A DNA stretch of 64,000 nucleotides from Arthrobacter sp. UNC362MFTsu5.1 (GTDB taxonomy: Bacteria; Actinomycetota; Actinomycetes; Actinomycetales; Micrococcaceae), in the NCBI RefSeq assembly GCF_000685965.1, contig NZ_JMLE01000004.1, positions 124,001 through 188,000 on the forward strand, in the 5' to 3' direction. The translations under genes were made by a program, and so were the position numbers. Positions within the stretch are counted from its first letter, which is position 1; each line of letters begins with the position of its first letter. Positions 51,301 to 59,872 of the stretch are shown here, piece by piece. The notes under the pieces are model-generated. The model saw nothing but the letters and a program-made list of their open reading frames with translations. It had not been told where the DNA came from and ran no database searches.

Positions 51301-52136
51301 TGGCGGCCCCGGAAAGCGCGAACGGGCACTTGAGCACCCGCGGCCTGGGCACCCTGGACTTCAAAACCCTCCTGGTCGAGGAGCGTGAGGACCGCGTGGT
51401 GGTGCTCCTCAACCGCCCCGAAGTCCGGAACGCGATCGACCAGCAGATGGTGGACGAACTCCATGCCGTGTGCGCCGCGCTGGAGCAGAACCCCAAGGTA
51501 CTCATCATTGCGGGCGTGGACGGTGTCTTCGCCTCGGGTGCGGACATCGCCCAGCTGCGGGAACGGCGCCGGGACGACGCCCTCCAGGGCATCAATTCCA
51601 CGATCTTCGTCCGGATCGCCAAGCTGCCCATGCCCGTCATTGCGGCCCTGGACGGCTACTGCCTGGGTGGTGGCGCGGAACTCGCCTACGCCGCGGACTT
51701 CCGGATCGGCACACCCAGCGTCCGCATCGGCAATCCCGAGACCGGCCTGGGCATCCTCGCCGCGGCGGGCGCCAGCTGGCGGCTCAAGGAGCTGGTGGGC
51801 GAACCCGTCGCCAAGCAGATCCTGCTGGCCGGCCTGGTGCTGCGCGCCGAGCAGGCCCTTGCCGTCAACCTCATCACTGAGATCCACGAGGCACCGGTCC
51901 TGATGGACGGCGCCCACAGCCTCGCCGACCGTATTGCGCGGCAGGATCCGCTGGCCGTGCGGATCACCAAGTCCGTGTTCCACGCTCCGGCCGAGGCGCA
52001 CCCGCTGATCGACCAGCTGGCGCAGGGGATCCTCTTCGAGTCCCAGGCGAAGTTCGATCGCATGCAGGCCTTCTTGGACAAGAAGACTGACAAGAAGACA
52101 GCCAAGAATTCAGACCAATCAGACGGGACGAAGTAA
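51300..52136 (+). CDS. Enoyl-CoA hydratase/isomerase family protein
   Basis: A 278-residue crotonase. VVVLLNRPEVRNAIDQQMV, FASGADIAQL and DGYCLGGGAELAYAADFRIG are the CoA- and oxyanion-binding blocks. The first 20 or so residues are atypical, and codons 6-12 come from a dispersed repeat (51315-51334). The tail is Lys/Asp-rich. It is translationally coupled to the thiolase gene and 2 bases before the dehydrogenase gene, so it forms a three-step beta-oxidation unit. Confidence 0.9.
   Translation: MAAPESANGHLSTRGLGTLDFKTLLVEEREDRVVVLLNRPEVRNAIDQQMVDELHAVCAALEQNPKVLIIAGVDGVFASGADIAQLRERRRDDALQGINSTIFVRIAKLPMPVIAALDGYCLGGGAELAYAADFRIGTPSVRIGNPETGLGILAAAGASWRLKELVGEPVAKQILLAGLVLRAEQALAVNLITEIHEAPVLMDGAHSLADRIARQDPLAVRITKSVFHAPAEAHPLIDQLAQGILFESQAKFDRMQAFLDKKTDKKTAKNSDQSDGTK
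51315..51334. repeat. Dispersed repeat copy inside the enoyl-CoA hydratase start
   Basis: AGCGCGAACGGGCACTTGAG matches the repeat at 47451-47501 in 18 of 20 positions. It encodes part of the N-terminal extension (S-A-N-G-H-L-S), so the repeat seems to have been captured as coding sequence. Confidence 0.75.
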
Positions 52137-52138
52137 CC

Positions 52139-53011
52139 ATGGGCAATTCCGTACTTCCGGCGGGGCTTCCCGCTACTGTCGGCGTCCTCGGCGGCGGCCG
52201 GATGGGGGCGGGCATCGCCCACGCCTTCCTGATCAACGGAGCCGACGTCCTGGTGGTGGAGCGGGACGAAGCCTCGGCCGAAGCTGCCCGGGAACGCGTG
52301 GAGTCCGCGGCCGCCAAGAGCATCGAGCGCGGCGCCACAGACGGCAACCTGGACGAGATGGTTTCCCGGCTCTCCGTGACCGTTGACTACGACGACTTCA
52401 AGGACCGCCAGCTGGTGGTGGAAGCCGTTCCGGAGGACTGGGACCTGAAAGTGGCATCCCTGCGCGGCATCGAGGAGCGCCTCGCCGCAGACGCCTACCT
52501 GGCCTCCAATACGTCCTCGCTGTCCGTCAACGGACTGGCCAAGGAACTGAAGCGTCCGGGCAACTTCCTGGGCCTGCACTTCTTCAACCCGGTGCCGGCG
52601 TCCACGCTGATCGAAGTGGTGCTCGGCGAACGGACGTCACCCGAGCTGGCTACCGCAGCGAAAAGGTGGGTCGAGGCGCTCGGCAAGACCGCCGTCGTCG
52701 TCAATGATGCGCCCGGTTTTGCCTCCTCACGCCTGGGCGTGGCCATCGCCCTGGAAGCGATGCGCATGGTGGAGGAAGGTGTCGCGTCCGCAGAGGACAT
52801 CGACAACGCCATGGTGCTGGGCTACAAGCACCCCACCGGGCCGCTGCGGACCACGGACATCGTGGGCCTGGACGTCCGGCTGGGCATCGCGGAATACCTG
52901 CAGTCGACCCTGGGGGAGCGCTTCGCGCCGCCGCAGATCCTGCGCGACAAAGTGGCCCGCGGCGAACTCGGACGGAAGACCGGCAAGGGCTTCTTCGACT
53001 GGCCGGCCTAG
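52139..53011 (+). CDS. 3-hydroxyacyl-CoA dehydrogenase
   Basis: A 290-residue NAD-dependent dehydrogenase. NAD binding is VGVLGGGRMGAGIAHAFL; SNTSSLSVNGLAKELKRPGNFLGLHFFNPV contains the catalytic His; FASSRLGVAIALEAMRMVEEG and TGPLRTTDIVGLDVRLGI are the C-terminal domain. With the preceding hydratase and thiolase it performs beta-oxidation of the phenylacetate ring-cleavage product. ATG 52139. Confidence 0.92.
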   Translation: MGNSVLPAGLPATVGVLGGGRMGAGIAHAFLINGADVLVVERDEASAEAARERVESAAAKSIERGATDGNLDEMVSRLSVTVDYDDFKDRQLVVEAVPEDWDLKVASLRGIEERLAADAYLASNTSSLSVNGLAKELKRPGNFLGLHFFNPVPASTLIEVVLGERTSPELATAAKRWVEALGKTAVVVNDAPGFASSRLGVAIALEAMRMVEEGVASAEDIDNAMVLGYKHPTGPLRTTDIVGLDVRLGIAEYLQSTLGERFAPPQILRDKVARGELGRKTGKGFFDWPA

Positions 53012-53014
53012 AGT

Positions 53015-53064
53015 CCGACGGCGGTGGGCCGGCTAGCGCCCGACGGCGGTGGGCCGGCTAGCGC
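53015..53064. repeat. 25-bp tandem duplication including a stop codon
   Basis: A 25-base unit beginning CCGACGGCGGTGGGCCGG is present twice (53015-53039, 53040-53064). Each has CTAG; the second supplies the TAG stop of the minus-strand SRPBCC gene at 53058-53060. Confidence 0.9.
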
Positions 53065-53498
53065 CCGGCCCGCGCGTCGAGCGCGGACTTCAGGCCGTTC
53101 AGGGCCGGGTCCCGGAGTGACATGAACGCCGGCTTCATGAACGGTTCGGTGATCCTGAGGGCGCCCTTGAGCTGGAACTCCGCCGTGTACTTCACGGTGG
53201 AGCCGGTCCCGTCCGGCGAGACGTCGATGGAGTCCTCGGAAATCACCGTTTTGTTTTCGCCCCGCAGCTTGATGTGGTTCCGGCTCAGCTCCACCACCTC
53301 ATAGATGAGCGTCTGCCGCTTTCCCCGGAATTCGGCTTCGGCGTGGTACCGGTGGCCCACGGCAACAGGGCCCTCGGAGAGCTTCTTCACCACAGGGGTC
53401 CCGGGATCCCATTCGGCGGTGTTCTCGAACGCTGACAGGTAGGTGAAGGCTTCCTCTGCCCCGAGGGGAGAGCTGACGGATCCGGCTACTGTGATCAT
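53058..53498 (-). CDS. SRPBCC family protein
   Basis: A 146-residue START-like protein (ITVAGSVSSPLGAEEAFTYLSAFENTAEWDPGT), with the amphipathic C-terminal helix ending LKSALDARAGR. The ligand is unknown. It is convergent with the 3-hydroxyacyl-CoA dehydrogenase gene and divergent from the GNAT gene at 53535. Confidence 0.87.
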   Translation of the reverse strand: MITVAGSVSSPLGAEEAFTYLSAFENTAEWDPGTPVVKKLSEGPVAVGHRYHAEAEFRGKRQTLIYEVVELSRNHIKLRGENKTVISEDSIDVSPDGTGSTVKYTAEFQLKGALRITEPFMKPAFMSLRDPALNGLKSALDARAGR

Positions 53499-53534
53499 GC
53501 CGACAGCCTAGCCGTTGCCCCCTAGGATGGTGCG

Positions 53535-54143
53535 GTGACTTCCATCGAACCCATCACACTGACCGGTCGGCACGTCGTCCTCGAGCCGCTGAGCCACGCG
53601 CACCAGGACGGCCTGGTGGACGCTGCCCGCGACGGTGAGCTCTGGAAGCTCTGGTACACCAGCGTGCCCACCCCGCAGGGCATGGCTGCAGAGATCGACC
53701 GCCGGCTGGGCCTCCAGGAGCAGGGGTCCATGCTGCCGTTCACCACGCGCCTGATCGACCCGGCCACCGGCCGTCCCGGCCGGGTGATCGGGATGACCAC
53801 GTACATGAATATCGACGCCGCCACTCCCCGCGTGGAGATCGGGTCCACCTGGAATGCGGCTTCGTCGCACGGCACCGGGACCAACCCGGACTCCAAGCTC
53901 CTGCTCCTGCGGCACGCCTTCGAAACGCTGGGCTGCCCCGCCGTCGAGTTCCGGACGCACTGGCTGAACCACCAGTCCCGCGAAGCGATTGCCCGGCTTG
54001 GAGCCAAGCAGGACGGCGTGCTCCGCAGCCACACCCGGACCGCGGACGGGCAGCTCCGGGACACCGTGGTGTTCTCGATCCTGGAGCACGAGTGGCCCAT
54101 GGTCCGGGCCAGCCTGGAGTTCAGGCTGGCCAAGCAGCGCTAG
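53535..54143 (+). CDS. GNAT family acetyltransferase (RimJ/RimL-like)
   Basis: A 202-residue N-acetyltransferase starting GTG 53535. LTGRHVVLEPLSHAHQDGLVDAA and the middle VEIGSTWNAAS, LLRHAFETLGCPAVEFRTHWLNHQSREAIARLGAKQDGVLR match RimJ/RimL-type enzymes, with the acceptor unknown. Confidence 0.88.
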   Translation: MTSIEPITLTGRHVVLEPLSHAHQDGLVDAARDGELWKLWYTSVPTPQGMAAEIDRRLGLQEQGSMLPFTTRLIDPATGRPGRVIGMTTYMNIDAATPRVEIGSTWNAASSHGTGTNPDSKLLLLRHAFETLGCPAVEFRTHWLNHQSREAIARLGAKQDGVLRSHTRTADGQLRDTVVFSILEHEWPMVRASLEFRLAKQR

Positions 54144-54190
54144 GGCCAGGGCGCCCGGATCGGGGAGCCTTGGCCCACGCGGTCCGGACC

Positions 54191-55084
54191 CTACCTCGCC
54201 AAGGTGCCCGGCTTAACCTCGTTCATCACGGCCGTGGCATAGGCCCGGTGCCCGGTGGGCGTCGGGTGGAAGTTGGAGTCAGCCAGAGGATTCCCGCTGT
54301 TGTACGCGATCCACGGGGCGGTCGAGTTCACGGCGTGCCCGGCGAACCTCGCTGTGACGTCGACAAACTGCGCGTTCGCCCCGTAGGCATTGGCACTGGA
54401 GACTGCCGTGGCGATTGCGGCATTGAGTTTGTCCGTGGCCCGGTTGATCAGACGCTGTTCGTCCGCGGAGAAGTACGGATTCCCGTCCGCCGGCTCGAAC
54501 AGCCTGGGGTAGCCCAAGACAGCGATCTTCGCGGACGGAGCCACCGTGTGGATCTGGCCGTAGACATTCGCGAGCACCGCACCCACCTGACTCATCCCGC
54601 CTTCGGAGGCCGAGACGGCGTTGGCGCACACTTCAACGCCGTAGGCGGCGCAGGCGCCCAGCACCTGGCTTACTCCGGCGTCGTTGGCACCGGCGGTGAT
54701 GGTGACGATTCCGGTGGACGGATTCAGTTTCCCTGCGCCGATGAGGCCCGTGAGCTGGGCCTGGACGCTAATTTGTTGTTGGAGCGGGTCATCGCCCGAA
54801 AAAAGGAGTGCCCCGTGGCAGGCGGCATTGACCACCAGGGACACCCGGCCTGTTTTGTCGACGTCGGTAACGTACCCGGGGGTGCTCTGCCAGCACGTCG
54901 CATCATCCGGTTTGTCCGCTTCTCCGGCGCCGGTCCCCGCAGTGTAGGAGTCACCGACGGCGATGTAATCAAGTCCTCCGGCAGGTGCCGCCCCGGCCGG
55001 CACCGCCAGCCCCGTGGCCAGTGCCAGTGTTGCCAAACCGGCCGCGAATGCCGCGCGCCGCCGTCGTAAAATCCGGTCACTCAT
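54191..55084 (-). CDS. Secreted SGNH/GDSL esterase-lipase
   Basis: A 297-residue secreted hydrolase. A signal peptide (basic RRRR, hydrophobic LATLALATGLAVPAGAAPA) is followed by YIAVGDSYTAGTG (catalytic Ser), ITAGANDAG and DSNFHPTPTGHRAYA (Asp-x2-His). This layout resembles the Streptomyces scabies esterase group. ATG 55084 has AAAGGGGAAACTG upstream. Confidence 0.88.
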   Translation of the reverse strand: MSDRILRRRRAAFAAGLATLALATGLAVPAGAAPAGGLDYIAVGDSYTAGTGAGEADKPDDATCWQSTPGYVTDVDKTGRVSLVVNAACHGALLFSGDDPLQQQISVQAQLTGLIGAGKLNPSTGIVTITAGANDAGVSQVLGACAAYGVEVCANAVSASEGGMSQVGAVLANVYGQIHTVAPSAKIAVLGYPRLFEPADGNPYFSADEQRLINRATDKLNAAIATAVSSANAYGANAQFVDVTARFAGHAVNSTAPWIAYNSGNPLADSNFHPTPTGHRAYATAVMNEVKPGTLAR

Positions 55085-55279
55085 CAGTTTCCCCTTTGTT
55101 CTGAACTGTGCACCGGGGCTGCGGAGCCACGGGCCGCGGCCAGGCCGCAAGTACGCCCAAGGGTACGCCGCCGCCCGGCCACCGGATACGGGCCGGAGTA
55201 CCTGTTTATTGCCGGGGGCTACTCCAATCTTCGGCCGTTACCCGTGCCGGATGTCGGGGGTCTGTGATTAGCTGTCTGG

Positions 55280-55993
55280 ATGGAACAGCCTGGACAGCCC
55301 GTGAACTGGGACGGAGCCGTGAATGCCTGGCGCATTTCCGGCAGCGTTTTCCGGATGGGGCGCCGGGAATGGGTCACCGAGTCAGGCTGGAAACAGGCGT
55401 ACGACGACGGCGTCCGCACCGTGATTGACCTCCGGAACCCCTCGGAACAAGGGCTGAGGGACACGGACCCCGAGGTGAGCGCCGAGGTGCTGGCGGCGTT
55501 CGACGTCGTGCACGCCCCCACCGAGGACCCGCAGCACCCGGAGTTCAAAGAATTATGCTTCCCCTACCTGAACGATCCGGCCTGCTACGCGGCCAACGCC
55601 CGGCTGTTCCCGGACAAACTCGTGGCCGTCTTCAAAGCGGTAGCAGCAGCCCCCGCCGGTGTGGTGATCCACTGCTCGGCCGGGCGGGACCGCAGCGGAA
55701 TGATCGCCGCCATGCTCCAGGACCTCACCGGTGCCGGCGACCACGAGATCGTGGCCGGCTACCAGGCAGCCATGCGGGGCATCAATGAGCGCCACCGTAC
55801 GGTCGGCCCGCCCCACAAACATGAGCGCTACCTGGACGAGGACACTTTGGTGCCCCTGCTGGAGAAGCGCGGCGGCGGAGCGCTGGAATTCGTCCGGGCG
55901 CTGAACACCAGAAACTACCTGTTGCGGCACGGGATCACCCCGGCCGAGTTGGCTGCCATCCAGTCTCGGCTGGCAAGCAGGGTGACGACGTAA
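55280..55993 (+). CDS. Tyrosine-protein phosphatase (Y_phosphatase3 type)
   Basis: A 237-residue phosphatase with the CX5R loop HCSAGRDRSGM (Cys132-Arg138) and N-terminal FRMGRRE, VIDLRNPSE, similar to mycobacterial PtpB and other lipid/protein dual phosphatases. ATG 55280 starts it. The substrate is unknown. It ends 8 bases before the protease gene. Confidence 0.88.
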   Translation: MEQPGQPVNWDGAVNAWRISGSVFRMGRREWVTESGWKQAYDDGVRTVIDLRNPSEQGLRDTDPEVSAEVLAAFDVVHAPTEDPQHPEFKELCFPYLNDPACYAANARLFPDKLVAVFKAVAAAPAGVVIHCSAGRDRSGMIAAMLQDLTGAGDHEIVAGYQAAMRGINERHRTVGPPHKHERYLDEDTLVPLLEKRGGGALEFVRALNTRNYLLRHGITPAELAAIQSRLASRVTT

Positions 55994-56000
55994 ACACACT

Positions 56001-58493
56001 ATGGGGGACACCTTGACGCATCATTCCGGCCGGCATCCGTTCAACCGCGCCCTGGGACTGGCTGCAACGGCCTCTTTGGCGTTCGGCGCCACCTTCCTGG
56101 CGGTTCCTGCCGTCGCGGAGTCCGGTGCGCCGGTTCCCGATCCGTCGGTGTCGGCGCCAGCAGCTACGTCTGCGCCCGTTTCGACGTCGGCGCCTGCCAC
56201 GGCAGCGCCCGCCCCGGGCGGTTCCACCCCGGCCATCAGCGACGCCGGCCTGACGGAGGCTGTTCTCCGCGACCTGGGAATGACGCTGGAACAGTTCAAC
56301 GCGGCCGGTGACCAGGGCAAACGCGCGGCCGACGCCGTTGCCTCCTTACGTGCGTTGCCCGGCTATGTGGGAATCAGCTTGAAAGACGGCCGGATCCTGG
56401 TGGAAGGCAGCGGCCCGGAGCTTGAGTCCCGGGTGGCTGAACTGAATGCGGCCGGACCCGGCGATTTTGTGATGGTTGCTGCCACGACGACTGCGGGATC
56501 CGCGCCGTCTGCTCCGCCGGCGCAGCCCGTCGCGCCCTCGCCGTCTGCGCCGCCTGCCCCGGAACGAGTCGCAGCCAGCACCGACCAGCTGTTCAAGGAC
56601 TACGTCCGCGAGGTGGGTGCCGAAGGCCTTCAGGCGGTGGCCTACGCCAACGGCAGCTTTGTGATCCGCACCGGCGGCACCAACCAGCCTGAGGCCGGCG
56701 GCACCCCGGCGAACACCGTGGCGTCCGGAACCTCAGCGGCTTCGCCCTCGCCGTCGGAATTCGTGGCGCGCTACACCAACGTCCGGCTTGAGCAGGGCGC
56801 TCCGCTTGCGCCCGAGGAGGACTTCTTCGGCGGGCAGGGCTACGTCCTCAACACCGGCGTGATCTGCTCCGCCGGCTACGGGGCCTACAGCCCGGACGGT
56901 GAGTCGCTGGTCCTCACCGCAGGCCACTGCACCGAAGACGGCACCGTTTCCACCGCAAACGTGGAGCGTCCGGCATCACCCGCAAACAATCTGCTGGGCA
57001 CCCTTGGCTTCAGCCAGTTCGGCGGCCCGGGCAACTCCTGGATCACCGGCGACGAAGCCAACCCCGGAAACGTGGGCACCGATATCGCTGTCATCGAAGG
57101 CATCCGGCCGGGCATCGACGTCCAGCCCGCAGCCAGCCGCTGGGACGCACCCACGGATCCCGGATCCACGGCCGTGAAGATCATCGGAACCGCCTCGCCG
57201 TCCCCGGGGCAGGCGGTCTGCCGCTCCGGCCGGACCGCCGGCTGGTCCTGCGGCACGGTGGACGAGGTGGGCATCTACGTCGTGGGCGGGTTCACCCCGG
57301 ACCCGGCCGACCTCCGGGCCTTCCGCGGGTTCCTTTCCACGTCCGTGCAGTCCAGCGGCGGCGACTCCGGCGGCCCCTGGATCAGCGGCAACTTCGCCGT
57401 CGGCACACACTCCGCTGGAGACCAGGTGGTCCCCGGCCAGCCGATCAACAACTTCGCCGTGGCCACCACGCTGGAGGACGCCATGACCCGGCTTCCCGGC
57501 GTCCAGCTCCAGCTGTTCCTCAACAAACCCTCACTCACGAGCCCGGCCGACGGCGCCGGTGTGGCTCTCGACCAGCCCATCACCGGACAGGTCGCGGCGG
57601 CGCCCGCCTCTGCCGTTGCGGCCGGATCGAAGGTGCGCATCACCATGCCCGGGCAGGCGCCGATGGACGTCCCTGTGGACGGCTCGGGGCAGTGGCAGTT
57701 CACCGCGCCCTCCTCGGCAGGCCGGCTGCAATTCACCGCCGAAACCGTCAACGGCTTCAGCCACTCCGGCGCCAGCTCGTTCGACGTCACAGTACTGCCG
57801 GCCGAGCTGCCGGCACCCGTCATTTCGACGCCCGGGGAAGCCGCCGCACTCACAGGACTCGAGCACATTGCAGGGACCGGAACCCCCGGTGCCCGCGTGG
57901 TGCTCTCCGGCGACGCCACCGGGCAGGCGGTGGTGGGGCCCGACGGCACCTGGACCGTGCCGGTCACCGGCCCCGCAAAGTTCGGCGCGTTCACCGTCAC
58001 GGCCGTGCAGACCGCAGGGGGCGTCGCCGACAGCCCGGCGGCAACCCGGACTTTCACGGTAGTGCCGCCGTCGCCGTCGGTTGCCAACATCCAGAACGGC
58101 CAGCATTTCGCCCACGACGCGGTTCCCCGGCGGATCACCGGTTCAGCGCTGGACGGCGCGACGGTGACCGTCACCGTGGACGGCGCAGCAGCCGTGCAGA
58201 CCGCTGCGAACGGCACGTGGAGCTCGCCGGTTCCGGCCGGGCTTACCGCCGGCACCCACACGCTCACGGTCAGCCAGGCGGTCGACGGCGTGGCCTCGGC
58301 GCCGGTGAACCTCACCTTCGTGGTTGACCCGGCACCGGTCATTGTTCCGGCGTCGATCACCCCGGCGGGCGCGTCGGGTCAGCTGCCGGCCACCGGAGCC
58401 GACGGCCTGCTCACTGCGGCCGGCGTCGGCGCGGGCGTCCTGCTGCTGGGCGGTGCCGCGCTGGTTTTTGCCAGGCGGCGCTCCCGCCGCTGA
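56001..58493 (+). CDS. Cell-wall-anchored chymotrypsin-like serine protease
   Basis: An 830-residue exported protein. Order: signal peptide (to about residue 39), Pro/Ala/Ser-rich stretch, pro-region of the alpha-lytic type (AGDQGKRAADAVASLRAL and STDQLFKDYVREVGAEG), S1 protease domain with triad His309 (LTAGHC), Asp361 (GTDIAV) and Ser456 (GGDSGGPW), then three Ig-like repeats, and a sortase signal LPATG (795-799) with membrane helix and RRRSRR tail. It is displayed on the cell wall. The proposed substrate is extracellular protein. Confidence 0.92.
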   Translation: MGDTLTHHSGRHPFNRALGLAATASLAFGATFLAVPAVAESGAPVPDPSVSAPAATSAPVSTSAPATAAPAPGGSTPAISDAGLTEAVLRDLGMTLEQFNAAGDQGKRAADAVASLRALPGYVGISLKDGRILVEGSGPELESRVAELNAAGPGDFVMVAATTTAGSAPSAPPAQPVAPSPSAPPAPERVAASTDQLFKDYVREVGAEGLQAVAYANGSFVIRTGGTNQPEAGGTPANTVASGTSAASPSPSEFVARYTNVRLEQGAPLAPEEDFFGGQGYVLNTGVICSAGYGAYSPDGESLVLTAGHCTEDGTVSTANVERPASPANNLLGTLGFSQFGGPGNSWITGDEANPGNVGTDIAVIEGIRPGIDVQPAASRWDAPTDPGSTAVKIIGTASPSPGQAVCRSGRTAGWSCGTVDEVGIYVVGGFTPDPADLRAFRGFLSTSVQSSGGDSGGPWISGNFAVGTHSAGDQVVPGQPINNFAVATTLEDAMTRLPGVQLQLFLNKPSLTSPADGAGVALDQPITGQVAAAPASAVAAGSKVRITMPGQAPMDVPVDGSGQWQFTAPSSAGRLQFTAETVNGFSHSGASSFDVTVLPAELPAPVISTPGEAAALTGLEHIAGTGTPGARVVLSGDATGQAVVGPDGTWTVPVTGPAKFGAFTVTAVQTAGGVADSPAATRTFTVVPPSPSVANIQNGQHFAHDAVPRRITGSALDGATVTVTVDGAAAVQTAANGTWSSPVPAGLTAGTHTLTVSQAVDGVASAPVNLTFVVDPAPVIVPASITPAGASGQLPATGADGLLTAAGVGAGVLLLGGAALVFARRRSRR

Positions 58494-58507
58494 GGTGCTC
58501 TTCCAGG

Positions 58508-59728
58508 CTATTGGAAGTCGGCCAGCCAGAGATCCGGGCCGAACACTTCGTACTGGATGTCCTTGGCCGGGACGCCCCGGGCAACCAGCGCACTCCGGAC
58601 GGACTTCAGGAAGGGGAGGGGGCCGCACAGGTAGTATTCGGCGTCGTCCGGCAGTTCCACCGCATTGACGTCCATGAACCCCTTGAAGGCCGGCGCACTT
58701 TCGGACCCCGGTGCGGCCGGTACATCGCCCGGTTCGAGGAACCAGGTGTTCAACGATCCGTCGGCCAGCTTGGCGAGGTCCTCGGTGACCTGGGCCCGCA
58801 GCGGGAACGACGCCGGCATGTCATCCGCGTGGAGGAGCATGACCTGACGCTGGGAGCCGGACTTCACCAGATGGGACAGCATGCCGGCCATCGGAGTAAT
58901 GCCGATGCCGGCGCTGGCCAGGACCACCGGCCGGTCCGTGTATTCGAGGACCACGTCACCGAATGGAGCCGAGAGGACCACCTCGTCACCCTCGTGGATT
59001 TCGTTGTGGAGCAGGTTGGACATCTCGCCGTCGGGCGTGGGGAGTCCATGGACCCGCTTCACTGCGAACTGCCGGTGATGGCCGTCGTCGGCCTTGGTGA
59101 GGCTGTATTGCCTGGGCTGGTGCACGCCGTCGTGCATCAGCATCTTGATGGTGACGTACTGCCCCGGCAGGGAGGGCTTGACGTCCCGCTCGTCGGTTCG
59201 TTCCACGATGAAGGTGACCACGTCGTCGGTTTCCTGGATCCGCCGGACTACCCGCCAGGTCCGCCAGATCGTTTCGGGTGAGAGGTGCACGGCGTTGTAG
59301 AGGCCGCGTTCCTTGTTGATGAGCATGTTGGCCATGAGCCAGTAGACCTCGTCCCAGGCTGCTGCAACGTCGGGTGTCACGGCATCGCCAAGCACGTCCA
59401 CAATGGACCACATCAGATGGTCGTGGACCACCTGGTACTGGTCCGGGCTCAGGCCAAGCGAGACGTGTTTGTGCGCGATCCGGGACAGCAGGTGATCCGG
59501 CAGCTGATCGGGTTTGTCCACCAGGAACCCGGCGAACGCGGCAATGGACCCCGCCAACGCCTGCTGCTGCCGGCCGTCCGCCTGGTTCCCCCGGTTGAAG
59601 AGGCCGTCCTGGAGGTCCGGACGTGCCTCGAACATGTGCTTGTAGAACCGCTTGGCAATCTCCTCGATGTGCTCGCCAACTACAGGCAGCGTTGCCTTGA
59701 TGACGGGAGATGCAGTGTCTGAGAGCAT
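58508..59728 (-). CDS. hmp: Flavohemoprotein (nitric oxide dioxygenase)
   Basis: A 406-residue protein with an N-terminal globin (haem-binding His in IAHKHVSLGLSP, near residue 85), then an FAD domain (PRQYSLTKAD) and NAD domain (VVLASAGIGITPMAGML, YLCGPLPFLKSVRSAL). It converts NO to nitrate with NADH and O2. ATG 59728 follows GGAAGGGATCAACC. I did not find a clear NsrR-type operator. Confidence 0.95.
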   Translation of the reverse strand: MLSDTASPVIKATLPVVGEHIEEIAKRFYKHMFEARPDLQDGLFNRGNQADGRQQQALAGSIAAFAGFLVDKPDQLPDHLLSRIAHKHVSLGLSPDQYQVVHDHLMWSIVDVLGDAVTPDVAAAWDEVYWLMANMLINKERGLYNAVHLSPETIWRTWRVVRRIQETDDVVTFIVERTDERDVKPSLPGQYVTIKMLMHDGVHQPRQYSLTKADDGHHRQFAVKRVHGLPTPDGEMSNLLHNEIHEGDEVVLSAPFGDVVLEYTDRPVVLASAGIGITPMAGMLSHLVKSGSQRQVMLLHADDMPASFPLRAQVTEDLAKLADGSLNTWFLEPGDVPAAPGSESAPAFKGFMDVNAVELPDDAEYYLCGPLPFLKSVRSALVARGVPAKDIQYEVFGPDLWLADFQ

Positions 59729-59872
59729 GGTTGATCCCTTCCGGTCATGCCGGTTGCAGGCGGTGTTTCGTCGCTCGGCACAGCAAACGTAGCAGTCGGG
59801 GCCGTTCCACTTCCGGGCCGATCGGCCCTTCATTGCACGGGAAAACGGGTGTAACGCACGACGGCGGGCGGC

